Below the pieces are notes generated by a model that was not told the DNA's origin, did not search any database, and worked only from the letters and a program-made list of their open reading frames with translations. Source: Taudactylus pleione (Eukaryota > Chordata > Amphibia > Anura > Myobatrachidae). From it: DNA of 64,000 nucleotides. Location of the stretch: positions 2,373,001 through 2,437,000 of the forward strand of contig JAUIMM010000573.1 of NCBI GenBank assembly GCA_031769625.1, written 5' to 3'. How positions within the stretch are numbered: position 1 is the stretch's first letter; each line of letters starts with the position of its first letter. Position numbers and translations under genes: made by a program. Below are positions 7,868 through 22,721 of the stretch, in pieces.

Positions 7868-9988
7868 CAGACACTAGTTCTTTGGTACTTATGACTCGTC
7901 TTTTGCTGTGTTGCTAATTATCATGCCTTGCGTTGCATTTGTTGCTAGTTGTGTGAGCACGTGGTAGGGAATATAGAATGTAAGCTCCACTGCGGCTGGG
8001 ACTAAAGTGAATGGCCAAATAATTCTCTGTAAAGCGCTGTGGAATATATGTGCGCTATATAAAAAACTGGTAATAAATACTAATAAATAATTAGGTACAG
8101 ATGCGTCCACATACAGTACATCTATCCTCCATGTGCTTTGAGATGTGTTACAAATAATGGGTGAGTACAATGTGACTCTGTAGCACTGAGCATCTTTCCA
8201 GGTGACTTTTTCCATTAAAATGTGTCTTATTTGCAAAGTGATGCGATTAGGACGCAAAAGCAGCTTATACTGATTAAAATGATATACGGCCTGCCTACTG
8301 TATAATCTGTATGCGACTGAGCTGTATCTGCATACGATATGCAACTTTACAGTGTCACAGCTGCTGACACTGTAATGTAGCATTTTGCAGCACCCGCACA
8401 CAGAACATAGGCATGCCACATAACATTTTATTCAGCATTAGCTGCTTGTCCATCCTATTTTCCATTGCTTTGCAAATAGGACACATTTTAAGGATATAAT
8501 TTGCACGAAAAGGTGCTCAGTTCTGTAGTGTCGTGCCACGGTATAACTCTACTAGATGGCCTGTTTAACGTGCAGGGAGGCTATGTGTATGTGAACACAT
8601 CTGTAGGTTACCCATATATAGATAGATATAGAGATAGATAGATAGATAGATAGATAGATCGATCGATCGATCGATCGATAGGTAGGTAGGTAGGTAGACA
8701 GTTAGATATGCAGACACTAGTTCTTTGGTACTTATAACTTGTCTATTGCTGTGTTGCTAATTATCATGCCTTGCGTTGCATTTGTTGCTAGTTGCGTGAG
8801 CATGTGGTAGGGAATATAGAGTGTAAGCTCCACTGGGGCAGGGACTACAGTGAATGGCCAAATTTTTCTCTGTAAAGTGCTGCGGAATATATGTGCGCTA
8901 TATAAAAGCCTGGTAATAAATACTAATAAATAATTAGGTACAGATGCGTCCACATACAGTACATCTATCCTCCATGTGTTTTGAGATATGTGTTACAAAT
9001 AACGGGTGAGTACAATGTGACTCTGTAGCACAGGGCATCTTTCCAGGTGACTTTTTCCATTAAAATGTGTCTTATTTGCAAAGTGATGCGAGTAGGATGC
9101 AAAAGCAGCTTATAGTGATTAGAATGATATACGGCATGCCTACTGTATTTTCTGTGTGCAACTGAGCTGTATCTGCATGCGATATGCAACTTTACAGTGT
9201 CACAGCTGCTGACACTGTAACGTAGCATTTTGCATGCAGATATAGCCACAGTCGCACACAGAACATACTGTAGGCTTGCCACATATAATTTTAATCAGCA
9301 TAAGCTGCTTGTCCATCCTATTTGCATCACTTTGCGAATAAAATGCAGTTGAAGGGAAAATGTTTCACAGAAAGATGCTCAGCGGTACCGATTCGTGCCA
9401 CGGTATAACACATCTAGAAGGGCTGTTGAACGCGCAGGAAGGCTAGATGTTTGTGAACACATCTGTTGATTGCCCATATATAGATAGATATAGAGATAGA
9501 GAGTAAGGTAGCTAGATATAGTGCAAATTCACCCTGCCAACAAGGACAGGCCCAACTGAGATATATTTGCATGTATAGTGTATAGCAAGAACATGTTATC
9601 GCGCCTCCCAATATGTTTTTTCCAGGTGGGCCTTTTCCATCAATCAAAATGTGAGGTCAACATCTAAACAAACTACATCGCTGGACTTTTGTGAGGTCTC
9701 CTTGATTCCAGACTTCTACTCATGGCAACAATCAAAGATGAACCACCGAAGAAGGAGACCCTGAACAGGTAATTAATGATTATTAATTACCGGTAATTCT
9801 CAGGCTAGACTTGGTCTAGGCCTGCAGAGGCACGATGATATGTTCCTGCTATACATTGATACTTAAAAAATGTCTATTTACTATGGACTATTCTACTTAT
9901 GCGACACTGTGATTTGGTAGTGTCAGATATACAGTAATTCTGTTTATCTCAGGATGCAGTATATCTCAGCTGTTCACTCTCCCTGTTT
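7472..9988 (+). repeat. Satellite unit 4 (2517 bp), haplotype CGGGCACGT
   Basis: G504/G512 with C917 and C1500, the same code as units 19, 21 and 24 except for T2203. Tract A is (GATA)19 at 7790-7865. Tract B has 16 tetramers including five GATC (8633-8696), a count shared only with the neighbouring unit 3. Confidence 0.96.
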
Positions 9989-10303
9989 TACTCCATAAAT
10001 CATGCTTTTTAGTCTAAATCCCAAACAGCATTATGCTCACCTTTCCTAACCAAGAATCTTGGGGGTGGTTTTTCAATCACCTGGACTTAATGTTGGGAAA
10101 ATGTGAATCTTTTGATTAGAAGGTTTGCCTCCAATGTCTAATATTTAAAGATAGATCATAGATAGATAGGTAGCTCGATCATTGATAGATAGACACTAGT
10201 TAGCTACAGTAGATTCCCCATATATAGATAGATATAGAGAGATAGATAGATAGATAAATAAATAGATAGATAGATAGAATGAAAAGATAGATAGATAAAA
10301 AGA

Positions 10304-10368
<65 letters not shown>

Positions 10369-12461
10369 CAGACACTAGTTCTTTGGTACTTATGACTCGT
10401 CTTTTGCTGTGTTGCTAATTATCATGCCTTGCGTTGCATTTGTTGCTAGTTGTGTGAGCACGTGGTAGGGAATATAGAATGTAAGCTCCACTGCGGCTGA
10501 GACTAAAGTGAATGGCCAAATAATTCTCTGTAAAGCGCTGTGGAATATATGTGCGCTATATAAAAAACTGGTAATAAATACTAATAAATAATTAGGTACA
10601 GATGCGTCCACATACAGTACATCTATCCTCCATGTGCTTTGAGATGTGTTACAAATAATGGGTGAGTACAATGTGACTCTGTAGCACTGAGCATCTTTCC
10701 AGGTGACTTTTTCCATTAAAATGTGTCTTATTTGCAAAGTGATGCGATTAGGACGCAAAAGCAGCTTATACTGATTAAAATGATATACGGCCTGCCTACT
10801 GTATAATCTGTATGCGACTGAGCTGTATCTGCATACTATATGCAACTTTACAGTGTCACAGCTGCTGACACTGTAATGTAGCATTTTGCAGCACCCGCAC
10901 ACAGAACATAGGCATGCCACATAACATTTTATTCAGCATTAGCTGCTTGTCCATCCTATTTTCCATTGCTTTGCAAATAGGACACATTTTAAGGATATAA
11001 TTTGCACGAAAAGGTGCTCAGTTCTGTAGTGTCGTGCCACGGTATAACTCTACTAGATGGCCTGTTTAACGTGCAGGGAGGCTATGTGTATGTGAACACA
11101 TCTGTAGGTTACCCATATATAGATAGATATAGAGATAGATAGATAGATCGATCGATAGGTAGGTAGGTAGACAGTTAGATATGCAGACTCTAGTTCTTTG
11201 GTACTTATAACTTGTCTATTGCTGTGTTGCTAATTATCATGCCTTGCGTTGCATTTGTTGCTAGTTGCGTGAGCATGTGGTAGGGAATATAGAGTGTAAG
11301 CTCCACTGGGGCAGGGACTACAGTGAATGGCCAAATTTTTCTCTGTAAAGTGCTGCGGAATATATGTGCGCTATATAAAAGCCTGGTAATAAATACTAAT
11401 AAATAATTAGGTACAGATGCGTCCACATACAGTACATCTATCCTCCATGTGTTTTGAGATATGTGTTACAAATAATGGGTGAGTACAATGTGACTCTGTA
11501 GCACAGGGCATCTTTCCAGGTGACTTTTTCCATTAAAATGTGTCTTATTTGCAAAGTGATGCGAGTAGGATGCAAAAGCAGCTTATAGTGATTAGAATGA
11601 TATACGGCATGCCTACTGTATTTTCTGTGTGCAACTGAGCTGTATCTGCATGCGATATGCAACTTTACAGTGTCACAGCTGCTGACACTGTAACGTAGCA
11701 TTTTGCATGCAGATATAGCCACAGTCGCACACAGAACATACTGTAGGCTTGCCACATATAATTTTAATCAGCATAAGCTGCTTGTCCATCCTATTTGCAT
11801 CACTTTGCGAATAAAATGCAGTTGAAGGGAAAATGTTTCACAGAAAGATGCTCAGCGGTACCGATTCGTGCCACGGTATAACACATCTAGAAGGGCTGTT
11901 GAACGCGCAGGAAGGCTAGATGTTTGTGAACACATCTGTTGATTGCCCATATATAGATAGATATAGAGATAGAGAGTAAGGTAGCTAGATATAGTGCAAA
12001 TTCACCCTGCCAACAAGGACAGGCCCAACTGAGATATATTTGCATGTATAGTGTATAGCAAGAACATGTTATCGCGCCTCCCAATATGTTTTTTCCAGGT
12101 GGGCCTTTTCCATCAATCAAAATGTGAGGTCAACATCTAAACAAACTACATCGCTGGACTTTTGTGAGGTCTCCTTGATTCCAGACTTCTACTCATGGCA
12201 ACAATCAAAGATGAACCACCGAAGAAGGAGACCCTGAACAGGTAATTAATGATTATTAATTACCGGTAATTCTCAGGCTAGACTTGGTCTAGGCCTGCAG
12301 AGGCACGATGATATGTTCCTGCTATACATTGATACTTAAAAAATGTCTATTTACTATGGACTATTCTACTTATGCGACACTGTGATTTGGTAGTGTCAGA
12401 TATACAGTAATTCTGTTTATCTCAGGATGCAGTATATCTCAGCTGTTCACTCTCCCTGTTT
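9989..12461 (+). repeat. Satellite unit 5 (2473 bp), haplotype CAGTCTTGT
   Basis: Identical at all nine diagnostic sites to units 12 and 14. Tract A is (GATA)15 at 10307-10366. Tract B is the short nine-tetramer form (11134-11169). The first unit of the A504/G512 domain. Confidence 0.96.
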
Positions 12462-12776
12462 TACTCCATAAATCATGCTTTTTAGTCTAAATCCCAAACA
12501 GCATTATGCTCACCTTTCCTAACCAAGAATCTTGGGGGTGGTTTTTCAATCACCTGGACTTAATGTTGGGAAAATGTGAATCTTTTGATTAGAAGGTTTG
12601 CCTCCAATGTCTAATATTTAAAGATAGATCATAGATAGATAGGTAGCTCGATTATTGATAGATAGACACTAGTTAGCTACAGTAGATTCCCCATATATAG
12701 ATAGATATAGAGAGATAGATAGATAGATAAATAAATAGATAGATAGATAGAATGAAAAGATAGATAGATAAAAAGA

Positions 12777-12853
<77 letters not shown>

Positions 12854-14962
12854 CAGACACTAGTTCTTTGGTACTTATGACTCGTCTTTTGCTGTGTTGC
12901 TAATTATCATGCCTTGCGTTGCATTTGTTGCTAGTTGTGTGAGCACGTGGTAGGGAATATAGAATGTAAGCTCCACTGCGGCTGAGACTAAATTGAATGG
13001 CCAAATAATTCTCTGTAAAGCGCTGTGGAATATATGTGCGCTATATAAAAAACTGGTAATAAATACTAATAAATAATTAGGTACAGATGCGTCCACATAC
13101 AGTACATCTATCCTCCATGTGCTTTGAGATGTGTTACAAATAATGGGTGAGTACAATGTGACTCTGTAGCACTGAGCATCTTTCCAGGTGACTTTTTCCA
13201 TTAAAATGTGTCTTATTTGCAAAGTGATGCGATTAGGACGCAAAAGCAGCTTATACTGATTAAAATGATATACGGCCTGCCTACTGTATAATCTGTATGC
13301 GACTGAGCTGTATCTGCATACGATATGCAACTTTACAGTGTCACAGCTGCTGACACTGTAATGTAGCATTTTGCAGCACCCGCACACAGAACATAGGTAT
13401 GCCACATAACATTTTATTCAGCATTAGCTGCTTGTCCATCCTATTTTCCATTGCTTTGCAAATAGGACACATTTTAAGGATATAATTTGCACGAAAAGGT
13501 GCTCAGTTCTGTAGTGTCGTGCCACGGTATAACTCTACTAGATGGCCTGTTTAACGTGCAGGGAGGCTATGTGTATGTGAACACATCTGTAGGTTACCCA
13601 TATATAGATAGATATAGAGATAGATAGATAGATAGATAGATAGATCGATCGATAGGTAGGTAGGTAGGTAGACAGTTAGATATGCAGACACTAGTTCTTT
13701 GGTACTTATAACTTGTCTATTGCTGTGTTGCTAATTATCATGCCTTGCGTTGCATTTGTTGCTAGTTGCGTGAGCATGTGGTAGGGAATATAGAGTGTAA
13801 GCTCCACTAGGGCAGGGACTACAGTGAATGGCCAAATTTTTCTCTGTAAAGTGCTGCGGAATATATGTGCGCTATATAAAAGCCTGGTAATAAATACTAA
13901 TAAATAATTAGGTACAGATGCGTCCACATACAGTACATCTATCCTCCATGTGTTTTGAGATATGTGTTACAAATAATGGGTGAGTACAATGTGACTCTGT
14001 AGCACAGGGCATCTTTCCAGGTGACTTTTTCCATTAAAATGTGTCTTATTTGCAAAGTGATGCGAGTAGGATGCAAAAGCAGCTTATAGTGATTAGAATG
14101 ATATACGGCATGCCTACTGTATTTTCTGTGTGCAACTGAGCTGTATCTGCATGCGATATGCAACTTTACAGTGTCACAGCTGCTGACACTGTAACGTAGC
14201 ATTTTGCATACAGATATAGCCACAGTCGCACACAGAACATACTGTAGGCTTGCCACATATAATTTTAATCAGCATAAGCTGCTTGTCCATCCTATTTGCA
14301 TCACTTTGCGAATAAAATGCAGTTGAAGGGAAAATGTTTCACAGAAAGATGCTCAGCGGTACCGATTCGTGCCACGGTATAACACATCTAGAAGGGCTGT
14401 TGAACGCGCAGGAAGGCTAGATGTTTGTGAACACATCTGTTGATTGCCCATATATAGATAGATATAGAGATAGAGAGTAAGGTAGCTAGATATAGTGCAA
14501 ATTCACCCTGCCAACAAGGACAGGCCCAACTGAGATATATTTGCATGTATAGTGTATAGCAAGAACATGTTATCGCGCCTCCCAATATGTTTTTTCCAGG
14601 TGGGCCTTTTCCATCAATCAAAATGTGAGGTCAACATCTAAACAAACTACATCGCTGGACTTTTGTGAGGTCTCCTTGATTCCAGACTTCTACTCATGGC
14701 AACAATCAAAGATGAACCACCGAAGAAGGAGACCCTGAACAGGTAATTAATGATTATTAATTACCGGTAATTCTCAGGCTAGACTTGGTCTAGGCCTGCA
14801 GAGGCACGATGATATGTTCCTGCTATACATTGATACTTAAAAAATGTCTATTTACTATGGACTATTCTACTTATGCGACACTGTGATTTGGTAGTGTCAG
14901 ATATACAGTAATTCTGTTTATCTCAGGATGCAGTATATCTCAGCTGTTCACTCTCCCTGTTT
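12462..14962 (+). repeat. Satellite unit 6 (2501 bp), haplotype TATGTATAT
   Basis: Same class as units 1, 3 and 15, isolated among units of another class. Tract A is (GATA)18 at 12780-12851; tract B has 13 tetramers at 13619-13670. It has a private G-to-A change at 13809 in the interspersed-repeat tail. Confidence 0.96.
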
Positions 14963-15277
14963 TACTCCATAAATCATGCTTTTTAGTCTAAATCCCAAAC
15001 AGCATTATGCTCACCTTTCCTAACCAAGAATCTTGGGGGTGGTTTTTCAATCACCTGGACTTAATGTTGGGAAAATGTGAATCTTTTGATTAGAAGGTTT
15101 GCCTCCAATGTCTAATATTTAAAGATAGATCATAGATAGATAGGTAGCTCGATCATTGATAGATAGACACTAGTTAGCTACAGTAGATTCCCCATATATA
15201 GATAGATATAGAGAGATAGATAGATAGATAAATAAATAGATAGATAGATAGAATGAAAAGATAGATAGATAAAAAGA

Positions 15278-15322
<45 letters not shown>

Positions 15323-17423
15323 CAGACACTAGTTCTTTGGTACTTATGACTCGTCTTTTGCTGTGTTGCTAATTATCATGCCTTGCGTTGCATTTGTTGC
15401 TAGTTGTGTGAGCACGTGGTAGGGAATATAGAATGTAAGCTCCACTGCGGCTGAGACTAAAGTGAATGGCCAAATAATTCTCTGTAAAGCGCTGTGGAAT
15501 ATATGTGCGCTATATAAAAAACTGGTAATAAATACTAATAAATAATTAGGTACAGATGCGTCCACATACAGTACATCTATCCTCCATGTGCTTTGAGATG
15601 TGTTACAAATAATGGGTGAGTACAATGTGACTCTGTAGCACTGAGCATCTTTCCAGGTGACTTTTTCCATTAAAATGTGTCTTATTTGCAAAGTGATGCG
15701 ATTAGGACGCAAAAGCAGCTTATACTGATTAAAATGATATACGGCCTGCCTACTGTATAATCTGTATGCGACTGAGCTGTATCTGCATACGATATGCAAC
15801 TTTACAGTGTCACAGCTGCTGACACTGTAATGTAGCATTTTGCAGCACCCGCACACAGAACATAGGTATGCCACATAACATTTTATTCAGCATTAGCTGC
15901 TTGTCCATCCTATTTTCCATTGCTTTGCAAATAGGACACATTTTAAGGATATAATTTGCACGAAAAGGTGCTCAGTTCTGTAGTGTCGTGCCACGGTATA
16001 ACTCTACTAGATGGCCTGTTTAACGTGCAGGGAGGCTATGTGTATGTGAACACATCTGTAGGTTACCCATATATAGATAGATATAGAGATAGATAGATAG
16101 ATAGATAGATAGATAGGTAGGTAGGTAGGTAGACAGTTAGATATGCAGACACTAGTTCTTTGGTACTTATAACTTGTCTATTGCTGTGTTGCTAATTATC
16201 ATGCCTTGCGTTGCATTTGTTGCTAGTTGCGTGAGCATGTGGTAGGGAATATAGAGTGTAAGCTCCACTGGGGCAGGGACTACAGTGAATGGCCAAATTT
16301 TTCTCTGTAAAGTGCTGCGGAATATATGTGCGCTATATAAAAGCCTGGTAATAAATACTAATAAATAATTAGGTACAGATGCGTCCACATACAGTACATC
16401 TATCCTCCATGTGTTTTGAGATATGTGTTACAAATAACGGGTGAGTACAATGTGACTCTGTAGCACAGGGCATCTTTCCAGGTGACTTTTTCCATTAAAA
16501 TGTGTCTTATTTGCAAAGTGATGCGAGTAGGATGCAAAAGCAGCTTATAGTGATTAGAATGATATACGGCATGCCTACTGTATTTTCTGTGTGCAACTGA
16601 GCTGTATCTGCATGCGATATGCAACTTTACAGTGTCACAGCTGCTGACACTGTAACGTAGCATTTTGCATGCAGATATAGCCACAGTCGCACACAGAACA
16701 TACTGTAGGCTTGCCACATATAATTTTAATCAGCATAAGCTGCTTGTCCATCCTATTTGCATCACTTTGCGAATAAAATGCAGTTGAAGGGAAAATGTTT
16801 CACAGAAAGATGCTCAGCGGTACCGATTCGTGCCACGGTATAACACATCTAGAAGGGCTGTTGAACGCGCAGGAAGGCTAGATGTTTGTGAACACATCTG
16901 TTGATTGCCCATATATAGATAGATATAGAGATAGAGAGTAAGGTAGCTAGATATAGTGCAAATTCACCCTGCCAACAAGGACAGGCCCAACTGAGATATA
17001 TTTGCATGTATAGTGTATAGCAAGAACATGTTATCGCGCCTCCCAATATGTTTTTTCCAGGTGGGCCTTTTCCATCAATCAAAATGTGAGGTCAACATCT
17101 AAACAAACTACATCGCTGGACTTTTGTGAGGTCTCCTTGATTCCAGACTTCTACTCATGGCAACAATCAAAGATGAACCACCGAAGAAGGAGACCCTGAA
17201 CAGGTAATTAATGATTATTAATTACCGGTAATTCTCAGGCTAGACTTGGTCTAGGCCTGCAGAGGCACGATGATATGTTCCTGCTATACATTGATACTTA
17301 AAAAATGTCTATTTACTATGGACTATTCTACTTATGCGACACTGTGATTTGGTAGTGTCAGATATACAGTAATTCTGTTTATCTCAGGATGCAGTATATC
17401 TCAGCTGTTCACTCTCCCTGTTT
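14963..17423 (+). repeat. Satellite unit 7 (2461 bp), haplotype CAGGTACGT
   Basis: Shares its nine-site code with units 9, 16 and 18, and like them lacks GATC in tract B (11 tetramers, 16088-16131). Tract A is the shortest in the window, (GATA)10 at 15281-15320. Confidence 0.96.
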
Positions 17424-17738
17424 TACTCCATAAATCATGCTTTTTAGTCTAAATCCCAAACAGCATTATGCTCACCTTTCCTAACCAAGAATCTTGGGGG
17501 TGGTTTTTCAATCACCTGGACTTAATGTTGGGAAAATGTGAATCTTTTGATTAGAAGGTTTGCCTCCAATGTCTAATATTTAAAGATAGATCATAGATAG
17601 ATAGGTAGCTCGATCATTGATAGATAGACACTAGTTAGCTACAGTAGATTCCCCATATATAGATAGATATAGAGAGATAGATAGATAGATAAATAAATAG
17701 ATAGATAGATAGAATGAAAAGATAGATAGATAAAAAGA

Positions 17739-17791
<53 letters not shown>

Positions 17792-19884
17792 CAGACACTA
17801 GTTCTTTGGTACTTATGACTCGTCTTTTGCTGTGTTGCTAATTATCATGCCTTGCGTTGCATTTGTTGCTAGTTGTGTGAGCACGTGGTAGGGAATATAG
17901 AATGTAAGCTCCATTGCGGCTGAGACTAAAGTGAATGGCCAAATAATTCTCTGTAAAGCGCTGTGGAATATATGTGCGCTATATAAAAAACTGGTAATAA
18001 ATACTAATAAATAATTAGGTACAGATGCGTCCACATACAGTACATCTATCCTCCATGTGCTTTGAGATGTGTTACAAATAATGGGTGAGTACAATGTGAC
18101 TCTGTAGCACTGAGCATCTTTCCAGGTGACTTTTTCCATTAAAATGTGTCTTATTTGCAAAGTGATGCGATTAGGACGCAAAAGCAGCTTATACTGATTA
18201 AAATGATATACGGCCTGCCTACTGTATAATCTGTATGCGACTGAGCTGTATCTGCATACTATATGCAACTTTACAGTGTCACAGCTGCTGACACTGTAAT
18301 GTAGCATTTTGCAGCACCCGCACACAGAACATAGGCATGCCACATAACATTTTATTCAGCATTAGCTGCTTGTCCATCCTATTTTCCATTGCTTTGCAAA
18401 TAGGACACATTTTAAGGATATAATTTGCACGAAAAGGTGCTCAGTTCTGTAGTGTCGTGCCACGGTATAACTCTACTAGATGGCCTGTTTAACGTGCAGG
18501 GAGGCTATGTGTATGTGAACACATCTGTAGGTTACCCATATATAGATAGATATAGAGATAGATAGATAGATCGATCGATAGGTAGGTAGGTAGACAGTTA
18601 GATATGCAGACTCTAGTTCTTTGGTACTTATAACTTGTCTATTGCTGTGTTGCTAATTATCATGCCTTGCGTTGCATTTGTTGCTAGTTGCGTGAGCATG
18701 TGGTAGGGAATATAGAGTGTAAGCTCCACTGGGGCAGGGACTACAGTGAATGGCCAAATTTTTCTCTGTAAAGTGCTGCGGAATATATGTGCGCTATATA
18801 AAAGCCTGGTAATAAATACTAATAAATAATTAGGTACAGATGCGTCCACATACAGTACATCTATCCTCCATGTGTTTTGAGATATGTGTTACAAATAATG
18901 GGTGAGTACAATGTGACTCTGTAGCACAGGGCATCTTTCCAGGTGACTTTTTCCATTAAAATGTGTCTTATTTGCAAAGTGATGCGAGTAGGATGCAAAA
19001 GCAGCTTATAGTGATTAGAATGATATACGGCATGCCTACTGTATTTTCTGTGTGCAACTGAGCTGTATCTGCATGCGATATGCAACTTTACAGTGTCACA
19101 GCTGCTGACACTGTAACGTAGCATTTTGCATACAGATATAGCCACAGTCGCACACAGAACATACTGTAGGCTTGCCACATATAATTTTAATCAGCATAAG
19201 CTGCTTGTCCATCCTATTTGCATCACTTTGCGAATAAAATGCAGTTGAAGGGAAAATGTTTCACAGAAAGATGCTCAGCGGTACCGATTCGTGCCACGGT
19301 ATAACACATCTAGAAGGGCTGTTGAACGCGCAGGAAGGCTAGATGTTTGTGAACACATCTGTTGATTGCCCATATATAGATAGATATAGAGATAGAGAGT
19401 AAGGTAGCTAGATATAGTGCAAATTCACCCTGCCAACAAGGACAGGCCCAACTGAGATATATTTGCATGTATAGTGTATAGCAAGAACATGTTATCGCGC
19501 CTCCCAATATGTTTTTTCCAGGTGGGCCTTTTCCATCAATCAAAATGTGAGGTCAACATCTAAACAAACTACATCGCTGGACTTTTGTGAGGTCTCCTTG
19601 ATTCCAGACTTCTACTCATGGCAACAATCAAAGATGAACCACCGAAGAAGGAGACCCTGAACAGGTAATTAATGATTATTAATTACCGGTAATTCTCAGG
19701 CTAGACTTGGTCTAGGCCTGCAGAGGCACGATGATATGTTCCTGCTATACATTGATACTTAAAAAATGTCTATTTACTATGGACTATTCTACTTATGCGA
19801 CACTGTGATTTGGTAGTGTCAGATATACAGTAATTCTGTTTATCTCAGGATGCAGTATATCTCAGCTGTTCACTCTCCCTGTTT
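17424..19884 (+). repeat. Satellite unit 8 (2461 bp), haplotype CAGTCTTAT
   Basis: Combines T841 with A1733; the only other unit with that pair is unit 17. Tract A is (GATA)12 at 17742-17789; tract B is the nine-tetramer form at 18557-18592. It has a private C-to-T change at 17914. Confidence 0.96.
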
Positions 19885-20199
19885 TACTCCATAAATCATG
19901 CTTTTTAGTCTAAATCCCAAACAGCATTATGCTCACCTTTCCTAACCAAGAATCTTGGGGGTGGTTTTTCAATCACCTGGACTTAATGTTGGGAAAATGT
20001 GAATCTTTTGATTAGAAGGTTTGCCTCCAATGTCTAATATTTAAAGATAGATCATAGATAGATAGGTAGCTCGATCATTGATAGATAGACACTAGTTAGC
20101 TACAGTAGATTCCCCATATATAGATAGATATAGAGAGATAGATAGATAGATAAATAAATAGATAGATAGATAGAATGAAAAGATAGATAGATAAAAAGA

Positions 20200-20248
<49 letters not shown>

Positions 20249-22341
20249 CAGACACTAGTTCTTTGGTACTTATGACTCGTCTTTTGCTGTGTTGCTAATT
20301 ATCATGCCTTGCGTTGCATTTGTTGCTAGTTGTGTGAGCACGTGGTAGGGAATATAGAATGTAAGCTCCACTGCGGCTGAGACTAAAGTGAATGGCCAAA
20401 TAATTCTCTGTAAAGCGCTGTGGAATATATGTGCGCTATATAAAAAACTGGTAATAAATACTAATAAATAATTAGGTACAGATGCGTCCACATACAGTAC
20501 ATCTATCCTCCATGTGCTTTGAGATGTGTTACAAATAATGGGTGAGTACAATGTGACTCTGTAGCACTGAGCATCTTTCCAGGTGACTTTTTCCATTAAA
20601 ATGTGTCTTATTTGCAAAGTGATGCGATTAGGACGCAAAAGCAGCTTATACTGATTAAAATGATATACGGCCTGCCTACTGTATAATCTGTATGCGACTG
20701 AGCTGTATCTGCATACGATATGCAACTTTACAGTGTCACAGCTGCTGACACTGTAATGTAGCATTTTGCAGCACCCGCACACAGAACATAGGTATGCCAC
20801 ATAACATTTTATTCAGCATTAGCTGCTTGTCCATCCTATTTTCCATTGCTTTGCAAATAGGACACATTTTAAGGATATAATTTGCACGAAAAGGTGCTCA
20901 GTTCTGTAGTGTCGTGCCACGGTATAACTCTACTAGATGGCCTGTTTAACGTGCAGGGAGGCTATGTGTATGTGAACACATCTGTAGGTTACCCATATAT
21001 AGATAGATATAGAGATAGATAGATAGATAGATAGGTAGGTAGGTAGGTAGACAGTTAGATATGCAGACACTAGTTCTTTGGTACTTATAACTTGTCTATT
21101 GCTGTGTTGCTAATTATCATGCCTTGCGTTGCATTTGTTGCTAGTTGCGTGAGCATGTGGTAGGGAATATAGAGTGTAAGCTCCACTGGGGCAGGGACTA
21201 CAGTGAATGGCCAAATTTTTCTCTGTAAAGTGCTGCGGAATATATGTGCGCTATATAAAAGCCTGGTAATAAATACTAATAAATAATTAGGTACAGATGC
21301 GTCCACATACAGTACATCTATCCTCCATGTGTTTTGAGATATGTGTTACAAATAACGGGTGAGTACAATGTGACTCTGTAGCACAGGGCATCTTTCCAGG
21401 TGACTTTTTCCATTAAAATGTGTCTTATTTGCAAAGTGATGCGAGTAGGATGCAAAAGCAGCTTATAGTGATTAGAATGATATACGGCATGCCTACTGTA
21501 TTTTCTGTGTGCAACTGAGCTGTATCTGCATGCGATATGCAACTTTACAGTGTCACAGCTGCTGACACTGTAACGTAGCATTTTGCATGCAGATATAGCC
21601 ACAGTCGCACACAGAACATACTGTAGGCTTGCCACATATAATTTTAATCAGCATAAGCTGCTTGTCCATCCTATTTGCATCACTTTGCGAATAAAATGCA
21701 GTTGAAGGGAAAATGTTTCACAGAAAGATGCTCAGCGGTACCGATTCGTGCCACGGTATAACACATCTAGAAGGGCTGTTGAACGCGCAGGAAGGCTAGA
21801 TGTTTGTGAACACATCTGTTGATTGCCCATATATAGATAGATATAGAGATAGAGAGTAAGGTAGCTAGATATAGTGCAAATTCACCCTGCCAACAAGGAC
21901 AGGCCCAACTGAGATATATTTGCATGTATAGTGTATAGCAAGAACATGTTATCGCGCCTCCCAATATGTTTTTTCCAGGTGGGCCTTTTCCATCAATCAA
22001 AATGTGAGGTCAACATCTAAACAAACTACATCGCTGGACTTTTGTGAGGTCTCCTTGATTCCAGACTTCTACTCATGGCAACAATCAAAGATGAACCACC
22101 GAAGAAGGAGACCCTGAACAGGTAATTAATGATTATTAATTACCGGTAATTCTCAGGCTAGACTTGGTCTAGGCCTGCAGAGGCACGATGATATGTTCCT
22201 GCTATACATTGATACTTAAAAAATGTCTATTTACTATGGACTATTCTACTTATGCGACACTGTGATTTGGTAGTGTCAGATATACAGTAATTCTGTTTAT
22301 CTCAGGATGCAGTATATCTCAGCTGTTCACTCTCCCTGTTT
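19885..22341 (+). repeat. Satellite unit 9 (2457 bp, the shortest), haplotype CAGGTACGT
   Basis: Same code as units 7, 16 and 18. Tract A is (GATA)11 at 20203-20246. Tract B has nine tetramers without GATC (21014-21049), so its short length arose independently of the (GATC)2(GGTA)3 form. Confidence 0.96.
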
Positions 22342-22656
22342 TACTCCATAAATCATGCTTTTTAGTCTAAATCCCAAACAGCATTATGCTCACCTTTCCT
22401 AACCAAGAATCTTGGGGGTGGTTTTTCAATCACCTGGACTTAATGTTGGGAAAATGTGAATCTTTTGATTAGAAGGTTTGCCTCCAATGTCTAATATTTA
22501 AAGATAGATCATAGATAGATAGGTAGCTCGATCATTGATAGATAGACACTAGTTAGCTACAGTAGATTCCCCATATATAGATAGATATAGAGAGATAGAT
22601 AGATAGATAAATAAATAGATAGATAGATAGAATGAAAAGATAGATAGATAAAAAGA

Positions 22657-22721
<65 letters not shown>

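Noticed and set aside
7683..7874. Minus-strand Tyr-Leu-Ser-Ile repeat frames in units with long tract A
   Set aside because: Pure translation of the TATC strand of the microsatellite; the frame is open only when tract length happens to allow it.
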